From Blumeriella jaapii (lineage: Eukaryota > Ascomycota > Leotiomycetes > Helotiales > Drepanopezizaceae): DNA of 64,000 nt. The stretch covers positions 62,001-126,000 of the forward strand of contig VWND01000013.1 in NCBI GenBank assembly GCA_009599575.1. Reading direction: 5' to 3'. Below, piece after piece: positions 45,851 to 57,120 of the stretch (positions are counted from its first letter, which is position 1; each line of letters begins with the position of its first letter). The notes under the pieces were generated by a model. It was not told where the DNA came from. It made no database searches and saw only the letters and a list, made by a program, of their open reading frames with translations. A program made the position numbers and the translations under genes.

Positions 45851-46320
45851 AAAAAAAATACGAAAATTATAAAATATTTATATTTAAAAGTTATAAGAAT
45901 TCGCATGCTGTTTTTTTAATGAATTATAATTATTTAAACAGGCATTCGTTTAAAACAACGAAAAAAGTAAATAATACAAAAAATAGCAAATAATAAAATA
46001 TATAAAAAATAGTTTTCGTAAAATATGCGAGCAATATAAATGTATCAGATATGCGGCTTAAATATATATAAAGCTTTTGTTTTAATAAACAAAAGTAAAA
46101 TTAAATAAAAAAAAATATAATAAATATTTTAAATAATATAAAAAAAAGTTTTAAAAATAAATAATATATATAAAACAGAATAATTAAATTGTATATAAGC
46201 AAGCAAAACAAAAATAATAAAATAATATATAATAAAAAAGAAAATAATAAATAATAAAAACAATAAAATAGTTAGTAAATAATTTTATAAGCATTTTTTT
46301 TCTTTTCGGTTATAAATAGA
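45850..46320. other. AT-rich spacer of B-3
   Basis: Counterpart of 16860-17371 in B-1. It is A/T-rich with nothing identifiable. Confidence 0.5.
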
Positions 46321-49300
46321 ATTACGATTTAAACTATGCTTTTAGCAGCGGAATTATCGTTCGGTTGTTTTTAAACCTTTTTAAAAGATTTTTTTTTTTT
46401 AAAATATAATCGTTTTAATCGGAATCGTCGTCGGATTCGCTAGAATCGGAATCGCTGTTTAAATTAAAATTTAAAAAATAAATTTGCTGGTTTTTTTTGT
46501 AAAATCGTTTTAACCGGTTGGCGGCGAACGTTTTTTAGTTTTGTTTTATCGAGTTTCGTAAGCTTATAATAGTTTTTATTTAATTCGGCCTTATATATTT
46601 CGTAAAATCCGAGCCATTTATAATTAAGTTTAATATCGGCCGATTTTTTAATAACGCGCTAAACGTTATAAATTAAAATTAGATTTTTTTTTTGATTAAC
46701 GTTTTTTTTAAAATCTTGGTTTTATTTCAAATTTTTTTAACTGCTTTTTTATACTTTTTTTTTTTAAAATTATTTTTTTTATATTTATATCGCGATAATT
46801 TAGCTGTTTAAATTTTATTATTAATAAATCTGCTTTCGTTTTTATTTTAATTATATTATAAAACTTTTATACAAGCTATTTTGTTTTTAAAAGCAGTCGA
46901 GCGTTTTTGCCGTATTAAATAAAAAATGGAATTATTCTAGTAAAAGCGTATATATATATACGTATAATAAAAAGCATTTCCGAAAATTTCCGCGATTAAC
47001 GCTTATAGCTTTTTCGAATAGCTTTTAAAAAGCCGTTGAAAATATTTTTATAACTTCGTTTTACGAGTTCGTTTTTTTTCGAATTATAAGCTAAAATCTA
47101 AATACGCTAAATACCGTATTTTTTTATAAAAGTTTCGATAACGCTTTTGTTTTCGGGTTTATTATCGACGTTTAATTTACTAAACAAACCGTGTCGATAT
47201 ATAACGTTTTTTTAAAAAAAAAGTCGTTATAGCTTCGAAAATAGCGTTTCGGAAAAATCGCTTTTCAGGCTATTTAAACAAATCGTCGATAGCGAATATA
47301 AAATACGTATGCTTGCGGTCGATGGTCGGTACGCGTATAATATCGAAATTAATTTTTTTTTAAATTTTAAAAAACTACGTCGGATATAATAAATTTTTTT
47401 TTCGGCCAGATTTTCGTTTTTAATAAAAAATACAGTTTTTAACGAAAGCTTTGCAGTTTTCGAAGTATTTTTTTTATTAAAAATCGTTTTTGATTCGGTG
47501 ATAAATAGCTTTAGCTTTTTTATAAAACACTTTTTCGTAAGCTTTTTTTATAATTTGAAACTTATCGGTTTTGTTATTTATTATTAAGCGTTTTTAATAT
47601 ATATTGTTTTTTATTTTGTATAATTTTTTGCCGGCTAAAATATAATCGAAAGCCTGGTTTTTAAATAATTTAAACTAATAATTTAGCACGCTAAATAATT
47701 TAAATAAAATAATTAAGTAATATGCGATTAAATAAAAATCCTCGGTTTTATAATTATCGATTAAAAGTTTATTTTCGTCGCTAATCGGTTTATTCCGATT
47801 GTTTTCGATTAAATTTATTCGCGGTGCCAGCCGAAATAATAACGCGAATATTTTTTCGGCCCGAAAATTAATATTTTTTATTCGCGATGCTAGCCGAAAT
47901 AACAACGCGAATAGTTTCGGTTTTATAAAACCCAAAGCGCAAATAATAAAACAGCCGATTTTGTTAGCAATTTATTCGTCGATATTTTATTCGTTTTATT
48001 TAGCGAAATCAAACGAATAAAAACGTTTTCGTTTGGAAAAGCCGTTTGCCGTTGTATTAATTGTTTTTTTAATATATTTGATTTCGAAATTTATAAATCG
48101 CATTTAAGCTATTTAATTAATAATAAGCGTTTTTGATAAATTATTGGTTTTTTTATTTAATTAATCGACAAGGATTTTTGCGTTTGTTTTTAAAATAAAA
48201 TATACGCCGTATAATTCGTTTTTTATTTTTTTTATTGCTTTAAAAACGTTTCGATATTTTCGTTTAATAGCATCGTAGCGTGCTTTTACGAAAGATTATA
48301 AACCGCTTTCGAATCGTAAAAAATGCCGTTTTTTGTTTTTATCGATTTATTATAATACAGCTTTTTAATCGAAAATATTAGCGTCGATAATTAAAATAAT
48401 TTTTTTTACGTTTAAATTATAATCGATTCGCATAAGCGATAAGACCGATAAAAAATCGTTTTTAAAAACTTTTATAATTTTATTTTATTTTTTTTCCCAA
48501 ACGAAATCGATTTTTTTTTTATCGTAGCGTAAATAAATGCAGCTTTTTAAAAAAAAGTTTTTGATTTAATTACGATAATAAATTATAACGCTAATAAAAG
48601 CTTTGGTTTCGGTGATATTTTTACATTTTTTTTATTCGCAGATTTTTTCAATTTTTTTTCGTTAAAAATAGCGCTCAGCGCTGTTAGTTATATAACCGAC
48701 GATATTTATTTCGAATATGCAAAATTTTAATCGAAAGCTAATAATAGCTTTGGCTTTTTCGAAGCAAATTATAATTTTATCGATAATTTAAATATGTTTT
48801 ATTATATAGCGTCGAATTTTAAAAAGAATTTTTTTATTATTTTAATATAATTTGAAGTTTTTTATTTCGACGTCGTTAACGTAAAGCAAAATAATATCGG
48901 AAATGCAAATTATAAAAACCTTATATACGACTTTTACGAATTATACGACTGAATTAATAATTTTTATAAATATTTTCGTTATACGTAATAAACCGATTGG
49001 AATTTAAATTGCCGTTATATTTCGAAATCGTAAATTAAATATTAAATAATCGTAGCCGAAAAACAGATCGAAAAAAAAAACGATCGTTAGTTTTGCGAAT
49101 TCGTTTGAAAATTAATTGATATTAAATGGCACGTTAGCGTTTCGTATCGTTATTTTGTTTATTTCGACGATTGCGATAATAAATTTATAAATGCTTTTTT
49201 TTTTTCGCAACGATAAATTATTTGTTTTTGTATAAGCCGTGGCAGAATTCGAAAATCTTTTGCTTATTTCGTTTTTTTAATATTTCGATTATTTTATTCT

Positions 49301-49476
49301 GAAAGGTTTTAAAAACTGAAAAAGTCTTTTTTTGCCAGGCTTTGTAAAATACGATTTTGATATCGATATAAAGCGTAACGTTAAAGCTAAATTGGCCTAT
49401 TTCGATAAAATCGAAAGCTATAGCTTTTTCGCGATTGCGTAGAATTTCGTATAATATTTTTTTTTTAGCAAAAATT
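46320..49476 (-). pseudogene. pol: B-3 pol remnant: integrase, RNase H, most of RT
   Basis: The acidic C-terminal tail lies near 46415-46460, integrase at about 46600-47500, RNase H at about 47990-48400, and RT with Tyr-Val-Asn-Asp-Val at 48872-48883 (minus). C-1 cuts RT near its N-terminal end at 49476; the rest follows from 55885. All parts match B-1 and B-2 in order. Confidence 0.86.
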
Positions 49477-49738
49477 TGTTACGATCCTCCCCTGGCTAGT
49501 GGTGGTTGCCAGTGGTATGGTTGCCAGTGGTATGGTTGCCGGTGGTGTTGGAATAAGGTTCGGGCACGGACCACCTCGGCCACTAGGCCTCGCGCTAAAT
49601 TACGTGATCTATAAGCGCAATCTATTATATATAAAATTCGCGATCCCGAGCATTTTAGCTCGGTGTTTTTTTTTTAATTTATATGCGTACTTTTTGATTT
49701 ATATTATCTTTCTGATTACTTTTAAGCTAGCTATAATA
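49477..49738 (+). repeat. C-1 5' LTR (262 bp)
   Basis: It starts TGTTACGATCCTCCCCTGG (intact) and ends TAGCTATAATA (mutated TAGCTGTGACA). It has three units of the 15-bp tandem repeat at 49499-49546, then a TATATATAAAAT box and the CCGAGC...GCTCGG hairpin near 49650-49665. Confidence 0.95.
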
Positions 49739-51300
49739 TAAAAAAAGATTAAACAACTTTCGCTGAAAAGCTTTGTATCTACGGTTAAAAACTCGATTTG
49801 CTTTTGCAACTCGAACTTTTTTCAGACCGTCCGTACCGACGTTTATTTATCGATGCTTTAATCAAAACTCTTTTTTATTGATTTTGTTTTCAGAAAAAGC
49901 TGAAATCTTTTTTTTTTATTAATTCGATTTGCTTTTGCAATTCGAATCGCTTTTTTTTAATACTATAACACTTTATGCCTTTTTTATAAGTCGACGCGGC
50001 ATTCGAAAACGAACGCAATCCGTACGATTCGGCTTCGAGTCAGCATTTCTATTTTTTGCTTTTGCTTCTGACGCTTCCGAATTTTTATTCGTTCCAAGCT
50101 TTTTCGACGACTTTGGCAGCGAGTTTTTATTTTACGATTTTTTTACCGAACCATAATCATTTGCTGCTGGATTTTTTCGCTTTACTATCGAATTTAAAAT
50201 CGAATTGTACGACGCTGATATTTTAATATTTTTAAACCGACGAATGCTTTTAAACCGACTATTTAGCATATCTGCCAACGCTGAAAGATTTACTGCGGCT
50301 CAGCAGTTTCAGATCGCTTAGATAATCGCTTAAATTATTGCCGCCGCTCGCTTTTCAGCCTTTTTCGCTAATATCGCTCGCGACGCTTTTTTTTTATTCC
50401 GAGCTTTGCGCGCTTTTACCGCAGATTTTTAATTAATTCCCGAATATTATTTTCTCGTTTTCGATTTAATTATTTTTCGAATCGAGCCATTTAAAATTAA
50501 ATATTTTCGCTACGCTTTCAGCGATTATTAAAAAAAAATTAAATATAACGTATAAAAAATAAATATAAAGCTGTTTATTAAAAAGTATTTAAAAAACTTT
50601 ACATAAAATATAAACCAAGCTAAAGCATATTTCAAATGCATTATTAAAAAAGCAAAAACCATTATTTTAAAGTATTTAAACCCCGAGTTTTATAACCAAG
50701 CCCAATCGGCCCGAAACGTTTTTCGTATTTTTAATTAGCGCTTTTTTAATTATAACCGCGTTTAGTTTGCTAAATTGTAATATAATAAATTTTATATAAA
50801 CAACGGTCAGATTTATAATAATTTTCGTTTTTTGTTTATTCGCTACGCAATTATTAGCAAAATTGCTAAAAACCGTTGGTTTAAAAACATATGCGAAAAA
50901 GTTATTTTTTATTTTCAAATACGATTTTCGAATAAAAAAATACAAAATAAATAATAATTATATTGCTTTAAACGAGTTTTTTGGCCGTTGCGAATAAAAA
51001 ATCACGCAATATCCGAGCTGAAAAAATGACTTTTGCCCGTCGCATAAGTTATTTTTTTTTTGCTATAGCTTTTGCTAATCAAAATTTTAAGCGTACTTCC
51101 GGTATTTTTAAAATTTTATAGCGTTTTACCTTTTTAGTTCTTTTTGCTCGTATAACTTCTTTTTTTTTTAGCAGAGATTTTTACGAACGTATAGCTGCTA
51201 TTTCTGTTATTCCCGGTTTTTTCCGTTTGGCTGCGCGTTTTCTTAACGCTTATTATAATTGCGGCAAGCCCTGCTATTTCGCGGACGTTTGCTTCGACGC
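49739..51300 (+). pseudogene. gag: C-1 gag remnant with zinc knuckle
   Basis: After a short leader, the frame from about 49929 carries the Arg-rich and Phe/Asp-rich start shared with C-2 and C-3. Capsid-like stretches continue to about 51200. The knuckle at 51251-51292 reads Tyr-Tyr-Asn-Cys-Gly-Lys-Pro-Cys-Tyr-Phe-Ala-Asp-Val-Cys. In C-x2-C-x4-H-x4-C spacing the first Cys and the His are both Tyr. A Phe-Asp-Ala-Lys-Leu segment follows. The B-3 insertion in C-2 lies right after the same knuckle. Confidence 0.82.
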
Positions 51301-52440
51301 CAAGCTTAGTCGTAAAATCGCCGAAATAGCTATCGACGAAAAGCAAAACGATTTGTTAAAAAACTTTTAAGCCGTGGCAAAAACTTTTATTATAGCAAAA
51401 AATTCGATTTGTAAAAAAATTTAAAGTTTGACCAGCGTTTTTTAATAAGAAAGCGACAGTTTTTAGTTTTTATAAACCTAACACGTAATAAATTATATAT
51501 TAAAACATTTGTATATATCGATAGCGAAACTAATATTTTCGATACGATCAAAACTCTTTTAACGTACCAACTTTTTTAACGTTTCGGAATAAGTTTTATT
51601 CGGCTGTATAAGCTTATTATATCCATCGGCTATAATAGCGAGCCGGAAAAGCTTATTTTTTCCGTTATTTTTTTTTTTTTTACGATTAACCGACGTTGTA
51701 TAAATTTTTTTTTTTTGGTTATAAACCTAGGCTTTACCGACGTTTTTATTAGTCGCAAATTTTTATAGCACTACGATTTAAAACAAACGTATAGCCAAAA
51801 AAAAAATAAAATAAAATAGCCATTCGATATGCTTATTATTTTTTATTTCAACGAACAATTGTTCGTCGATTTTAATTAACGAACAAAGCCTAAAATATTT
51901 AATCGCATATATTAAAAAAATGCAAATAAACGAAACAGCGCAATAAAAGCTTTGCATATTTCTGCTAATATTTTTACGACGATCAAAAAAGCTTATTTAA
52001 GCTTTAAAGCTAATAAATCTTCCACGTTTATACGAGATTTCAAAAGCAGTTTGTATAAAATAAAAAAGTTTTTTATTAGCAGCCCTGAACCGATTAAGCC
52101 GGTTTTTTCAACCGTGCTAATTACTTTTTTTATTTTTAATTGTAATATCAGCTGTATTTCCGCTTTTGCATTCAGCGCTTTACAAACACGCTACGAAAAG
52201 CGAATGCGAGCCGCGAAAAAAAAAAAATTATTATTATTTAGCAACTGTACGTTTATTGCTTTTGTGTATAATATAAATAAAAAACGTTTCCGCCGTGCGA
52301 AAGTCGCCGAATCTGAAAAAGTTATATAATTCGCGGTAATAAAAAGCATTTTCGTTTCCGACGCTTTGTAAGCCAAGTATAACGATAACGTGGTTTTTAT
52401 AAAAAAGCTTTTTCCAGTTTAATATTCGGAATTCGAAGAA
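51301..52440 (+). pseudogene. C-1 protease and linker remnant
   Basis: Around 51505-51540 the frame reads Val-Tyr-Ile-Asp-Ser-Glu-Thr-Asn-Ile-Phe-Asp (Asp-Ser-Glu at 51520-51528). This is the protease active site with Gly changed to Glu; C-3 has Asp-Ser-Glu-Ala. The open stretch at 51952-52329 (125 codons), Ser/Lys/Phe-rich and then basic, lies in the linker to RT in the same frame direction. It is likely part of the polyprotein rather than a separate gene. Confidence 0.7.
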
Positions 52441-53720
52441 CTTTTCTATAAGCAAAAAAGCGATAAGTTCGCTTTCCGCCGCTTCGGTATGAATTATAAA
52501 ATACATTTTGCTACGGAAAATACGCTTTTTATAAAATTATTTAAACGTTTTACGAATAAACAGCTTACAAAAATCAAAAGTTATATCTTCGACAATTTAT
52601 ACAAAAGCTTTATTAAACCTTTTAATGCTTTTTTCGCCGCTTCGATTTTATTTATTAAAAAGTCAAACGGTTTTATACGCTTATATATCGATTACCGCAA
52701 GCTTAACGATTTTACGAAAAAAAATTCTTATTTTTTGCTTTTAATTAACGAAATATTAGCGCGAATTATTAAAGCTAAAATGTTTACAAAAATTAATATT
52801 TAATAAGCATTTAATCGAGTCCGGATATCCGAAAAATCTAAAAAACTAATTAATTTTCGCATCCGATATAATATATATAAATATAAAATTCTTCCGTTCG
52901 GCTTTATTAATAGGCCCGTTATATTTCAACGTTTTATTAATAATATTTTTATAAAGCATTTAAATGATTTTTGCTCGGCGTATTTTAACGATATTTTTAT
53001 TTACTTCGCAAATAATTTAAAATATAAAATCTACGTTAAAAAAATTCTGTCGATCCTAAAAAAACACGGCTTGAAAACTAATATTAAAAAATGCGAATTT
53101 AATATTACGAAAACTAAATTTTTAAATTTCGTTATTAGCATTTAAAACATTAAAATAAACCCGGAAAAGATCGCTATTATTAAAAATTAATAATATACAA
53201 CGAATATACGAAGCGTGCAAAGTTTTTTAAGCTTTTGCAATTTTTACAAACGTTTTATAGCCGGCTATAGCCGTATTTGCCGCTTTTTTACTGCTTTTAT
53301 AAGCAAAAACGTTTTTTTCGTATTCGAAAAAAAGCAGAAAAACGTATAAAAAGCATTGCGCAAAGCTTTGCTAAATGTTTTTATTTTATGCTATTACGAT
53401 TTTTATAAGCAAACGCGTTTGGAAACCGATTTTTTTAATAGAATAATAACTGGCGTATTATCGCAATTGCAAAAAAATAACTTTTATTATTCGGTCGGTT
53501 TTTTTTTAAAATCATAATCGACGCCGAATTTAATTATCCGATTTACGATAAAAAGCTTTTCGTTATTTTTCGCTTTTTTAAAAATTATAAGCCGGAGCTG
53601 TTAAGCGCTTAAAAAAACATATATATATATATCGATCACCGCGTTTTAAAATATTTTATAATAATTAAAAACTTTTCGGCCCGATAAGCGCGATAAGCCG
53701 AGTTTTTCGCCGATTTTTAT
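52440..53720 (+). pseudogene. pol: C-1 reverse transcriptase-RNase H remnant
   Basis: The frame 52489-52803 shows the RT palm start: Lys-Ser-Asn-Gly-Phe-Ile-Arg-Leu-Tyr-Ile-Asp-Tyr-Arg-Lys-Leu-Asn (52660-52707), then Phe-Thr-Lys-Ile-Asn-Ile. It continues with Leu-Pro-Phe-Gly-Phe-Ile, Phe-Gln-Arg-Phe-Ile-Asn and the catalytic box Tyr-Phe-Asn-Asp-Ile-Phe-Ile-Tyr (52981-53004). The thumb segment Lys-Lys-Cys-Glu-Phe-Asn follows. RNase H begins near 53395 with Tyr-Lys-Gln-Thr-Arg-Leu-Glu-Thr-Asp. A Phe-Leu-Ser-Phe-Cys-Asn-Phe-Tyr segment links the two. It is the best-preserved RT of the window, although inactive. Confidence 0.93.
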
Positions 53721-55200
53721 TTTACAATTATATACCGGTCGGAAATTATTAATACGCTCGCTAATACTTTTTTTCGCAAAAACCAAAATATTTTTTTATT
53801 AAAAGCGCGATAGCGAGCAGTTCGAAAATAGCAAATGCTTTCCGACGATAAATTAAATTTTTAAATATTAAAAAAAATGGTTGTTAAAAATATAACCACG
53901 CTAGCGCTTGTAAAAATAGCTTTCGATAAGCACGACAACGATAGTATTTTTTTCGAAAAAAACAGCGAAAACGAAAAAAATAAAATATTTACAAAAGAAT
54001 CCGCAGATTTAATTTTCGTAATCGCATACGATATATATAACTATATAATTATAAACGATTTGCTGCAAGCTAATAAAAACTTTTTTTTTTTCGAAGCGCA
54101 GCGAGCGCAGGCCCGTAATTATAATTTTAATTATTAATTGCGACAAAACAAATTGTTTTTTCAAAGCAGATTAATAATATTTTTAAAACTTTCCGAACTG
54201 CGAACTTTTTTAATCCGATATATCCACGAACAGCTTTGCGTAATATACGCTAAAATAAAAAAATAAAACTTTTAATCGGTCGTAAATATTATTAAAAAGC
54301 TATAAAAGCAAATATATAATAATACGTTTCGAATTGTCGTTGCATACGAATAAAAGCTAAGCGCGACAAAATCCCGGGCTTTTTTAAAGCTTTTGCTTAT
54401 ACTTAACAGATTTTATTAATATTTAACGATAAATTTTACGAAACTTTTATTAAACGAAAATAGTTACGATTTCGCTTTCGTAGTAATAAATCGCTTATTT
54501 AAAAAGCTTTTGTCAGTTTTCTGCTATAAAACTATTACAGCGAAAAGATTAGCAACTTTGTTTTTAATTTATTAAATACGCTATTTCGGCATGCCGGATT
54601 TAATTATTTCGGACCGAAAAGCTTAGTTTATTTCGGTTTTTTAGTAAAAATTCTGTCGCATATTAAAAACCAAAATCAAATTAATTACTGCGTATAATTT
54701 TTATATCGATAGGCAGACCGAAATAATAAACTAATATATTAAGCAACGTTTCCGCCCTTTTTGCTTTTATTATCAAAACAATTAAAAACGCTTTTTACTT
54801 TTGATAAATATTACACAACTAATCTTGCCGTACGAATCTTTCGGCAACGTTTTTCTTTTTCAAATCTTAAATAAATACAAAGCTCGCATATTTTAAAATA
54901 TAAATAATTCCCGTTTCTTTCGCTCGGCCACCGAAAAGCTTAACCGCGACGAGGTTTTGCATTTGGCCTTCCGAGCTAAAAAGGTTGTAAAATACGCGCA
55001 ATCGTTTATTACGTAATAATAAACCAAAATAAAGCGCTTCGCTAATTTGCATAAACGACCAGTAAATTAAAAAATAAGCGACGAAGTATTAATAAATATT
55101 AAAAATTAAAAGCTCGACCGACTTTTCCGAAAGCTTTCAAACAAATAATACGGCTTAATTAAAATCGTCGATAAAATAAAAAAAAATTAAAAGCTTAACC
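53720..55200 (+). pseudogene. pol: C-1 integrase remnant
   Basis: The segment around 53877-54137 is an open Lys/Asn/Asp-rich stretch before integrase. The zinc domain His is seen in Tyr-Ile-His-Glu-Gln (about 54218-54233). The catalytic core shows Ala-Phe-Val-Val-Ile-Asn-Arg-Leu-Phe-Lys (54475-54505), Ile-Ile-Ser-Asp-Arg-Lys-Ala (54603-54623) and Asp-Arg-Gln-Thr-Glu-Ile (54707-54725). Pro-Tyr-Glu-Ser-Phe-Gly lies near 54830. An internal Lys-rich part leads to the GPY/F-like region at 55150-55290. Confidence 0.88.
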
Positions 55201-55622
55201 TTTTCGCAGATTAATTAATTTATCTAATCTTTTATTTATATTCGCTCCGAAAGCATATTAGCAACTTTTTACCTGGCCAACGCCGCCCCGAACCAGCTTT
55301 TATTTAATTACTTTTTGAATAAACGAAATAAAAAATCGAAAAAATAATAAATTCGAAGTTGCACAAAAAAATATTGCAATACCAGGTCAATTGAAAAAGC
55401 GCTGATAAAAATCTCGAATAATACTTTTGTTTTGACGCTATAACGGCTTTTTATATTTTTTAAGCATTTCACCGATCGCATCCCACCGTTAAAAGCCTTT
55501 TACAAGCGCTTTCCGTATAGTTATAAGCTTACAACGAAAGCAAGGAAAATTACATTAAGTTAAAAAACGATAGACTTATAACCGCAACTGCGCGAACGCA
55601 GTTTTTCGGAAGGGGGGGATAG
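55200..55622 (+). pseudogene. C-1 chromodomain and polypurine tract
   Basis: From about 55330 the frame reads Lys-Ile-Glu-Lys-Ile-Ile-Asn-Ser-Lys-Leu-His-Lys-Lys-Ile-Leu-Gln-Tyr-Gln-Val-Asn. Lys-x-Ala-Asp-Lys-Asn-Leu-Glu-Tyr, then Phe-His-Arg-Ser-His-Pro, follow (to about 55485). This is a clear chromodomain ending in the F-H-x-x-H/Y-P motif usual in fungal chromoviruses. The polypurine tract is GGAAGGGGGGGATAG right before the 3' LTR. Confidence 0.88.
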
Positions 55623-55884
55623 TGTTACGATCCTTCCCTGGCTAGTAGTAGTTGCTAATAGTATAATTGCCAGTGGTATGATTGCCGGTGGTATTGGAAT
55701 AAGGTTCGGGCACGGACCACCTCGGCCACTAGGCCTCGCGCTAAGTCACGTGACCCATAAGCGCAACCCACTGTATATAAAATTCGCGACCCCGAGCATT
55801 CTAGCTCGGTGTCTTTCTTTTAATTTACATGCGTACCTTTTGGTCCACATCACCCTTCTGATCACTTTTAAGCTAGCTGTGACA
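55623..55884 (+). repeat. C-1 3' LTR (262 bp)
   Basis: The inner start shows RIP changes in the tandem repeats (55642-55700), while the outer end is intact. It contains GTCACGTGAC at 55745-55754, a TATATAAAA box after ACTG (about 55770-55780) and a hairpin CCGAGC-ATTCTA-GCTCGG at 55792-55809. The hairpin would fall close to the RNA start. Confidence 0.95.
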
Positions 55885-55889
55885 AAATT

Positions 55890-57120
55890 AAGTTTCGATT
55901 ATTAAATTATTAAATCGTTTTTTTATAAATCGGCTGCCAAACGATAAGCTAGAAAATCGGCCGGTGATAAATCTTTCGAATTCGCTAGTAATTAATTAAA
56001 ATAGTTTTGTTATTTCGTTTTTTTCGAATTAATTGTTTATTTTTTCGGAAATATTTTTAACGGATTTATTAAAATTCACGGATCGTATTTTATCAGCTTT
56101 ACGTTTGTAAAAAATGCTGATATTAATATAAAAAAGTAGAATATATAAATCGGGTTTGTTTAATACGAAAACGAAATCTTCGGAATTTTTATTTCCGAAT
56201 TAATAACCAAAAATGTTAATATTAGCCAATTTTATTCGCGATGCTATTTCGATTAGCGACGTAAATGCTTTTAATTAAATATTTTCCAAGTTTTGTTATA
56301 GCCTAGCGTTTGTTTTAAAACCAAAGCCGGCTATTCGTTTTTCTATAAAACGTCGATTAAAAAAATCTTATCGCCGGCGACGGTAATTTGGCTTTGGAAA
56401 AATCGGTTTTAATTCCAGAAAAAAGCTTTTATTTGGCCGTTTTCGGTGTATTTAAAACTGACGAGACTTTCCAAAATCCAAAGTATTTTAAAAATAATAA
56501 AATAAAAGCATTTTTTTATTATTAAAAAGTTTTTATAAATAATAATACTTTTAACGTCGACTTTTATATTTCGTACAATTTTATTAAATTTAATAATATT
56601 TTTATTAACGGTCGTATAAATTATTCGTTTATCGGTAATAATCGGAATATTATTGGCTTCGGCTATTTTTTGGTTTATGCAATTAATTTCGGCTTTACTA
56701 TCGAATAAAACGAAAGCGGTCGTACTTTTTTCGAATATTATTTTTATTTTTAATACTTTTATAACCGTATAAAAGCAGTTTCGTCGTTTTGACTTTTGGG
56801 TTTTTATAACGAAAGTCAAAAAGCTGATTTTTTCCGAGAATTTTTTTTTATCGGCTAAATTAACTGCGGTGTTATAAATTTCTTTTTGATTTTTTTCCAA
56901 TTTAAGATTATTTCTTTTTCGAATAATTTCAATTTTTTCGTTTTTTTTTAATATAAAAATTTGTTTATTAATAACTTTGTCGAATTTCCCTTTTGTATTA
57001 AATAAATCGCTGAATTTCAATTTAATTTTTTGTTTTATGATTTTTTTAATAACTTCGTCGACGGCTTCGGAGCTGATATATTTATCGATTTATTTCTCGC
57101 TTCGTATTAATAATAAGCGC
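55890..57120 (-). pseudogene. B-3 RT N-terminus, protease and linker
   Basis: 55890-56400 completes the RT N-terminal region cut by C-1. The frame 56409-57020 (203 codons, minus) is the longest of its kind in the window. It holds a Lys/Glu/Ile-rich helical linker followed by a retropepsin with Leu-Phe-Asp-Ser-Lys-Ala-Glu-Ile-Asn-Cys-Ile (site 56691-56702). The downstream stretch continues to Phe-Lys-Tyr-Thr-Glu-Asn-Gly-Gln. The single Gly to Lys replacement at the active site (GGA/GGG to AAA/AAG) is enough to inactivate it. Confidence 0.88.

Larger units (their letters stand above)
49477..55884 (+). mobile_element. Family C chromodomain Ty3/gypsy element, copy C-1 (full length)
   Basis: A 6408-bp element with 262-bp LTRs (49477-49738, 55623-55884) and a perfect duplication AAATT at 49472-49476 and 55885-55889. 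The empty site is readable in B-2 near 26950-26965. It is the only complete C copy here and the reference for C-2 and C-3. The domain order is Gag with zinc knuckle, protease, RT, RNase H, integrase, chromodomain. Confidence 0.96.
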
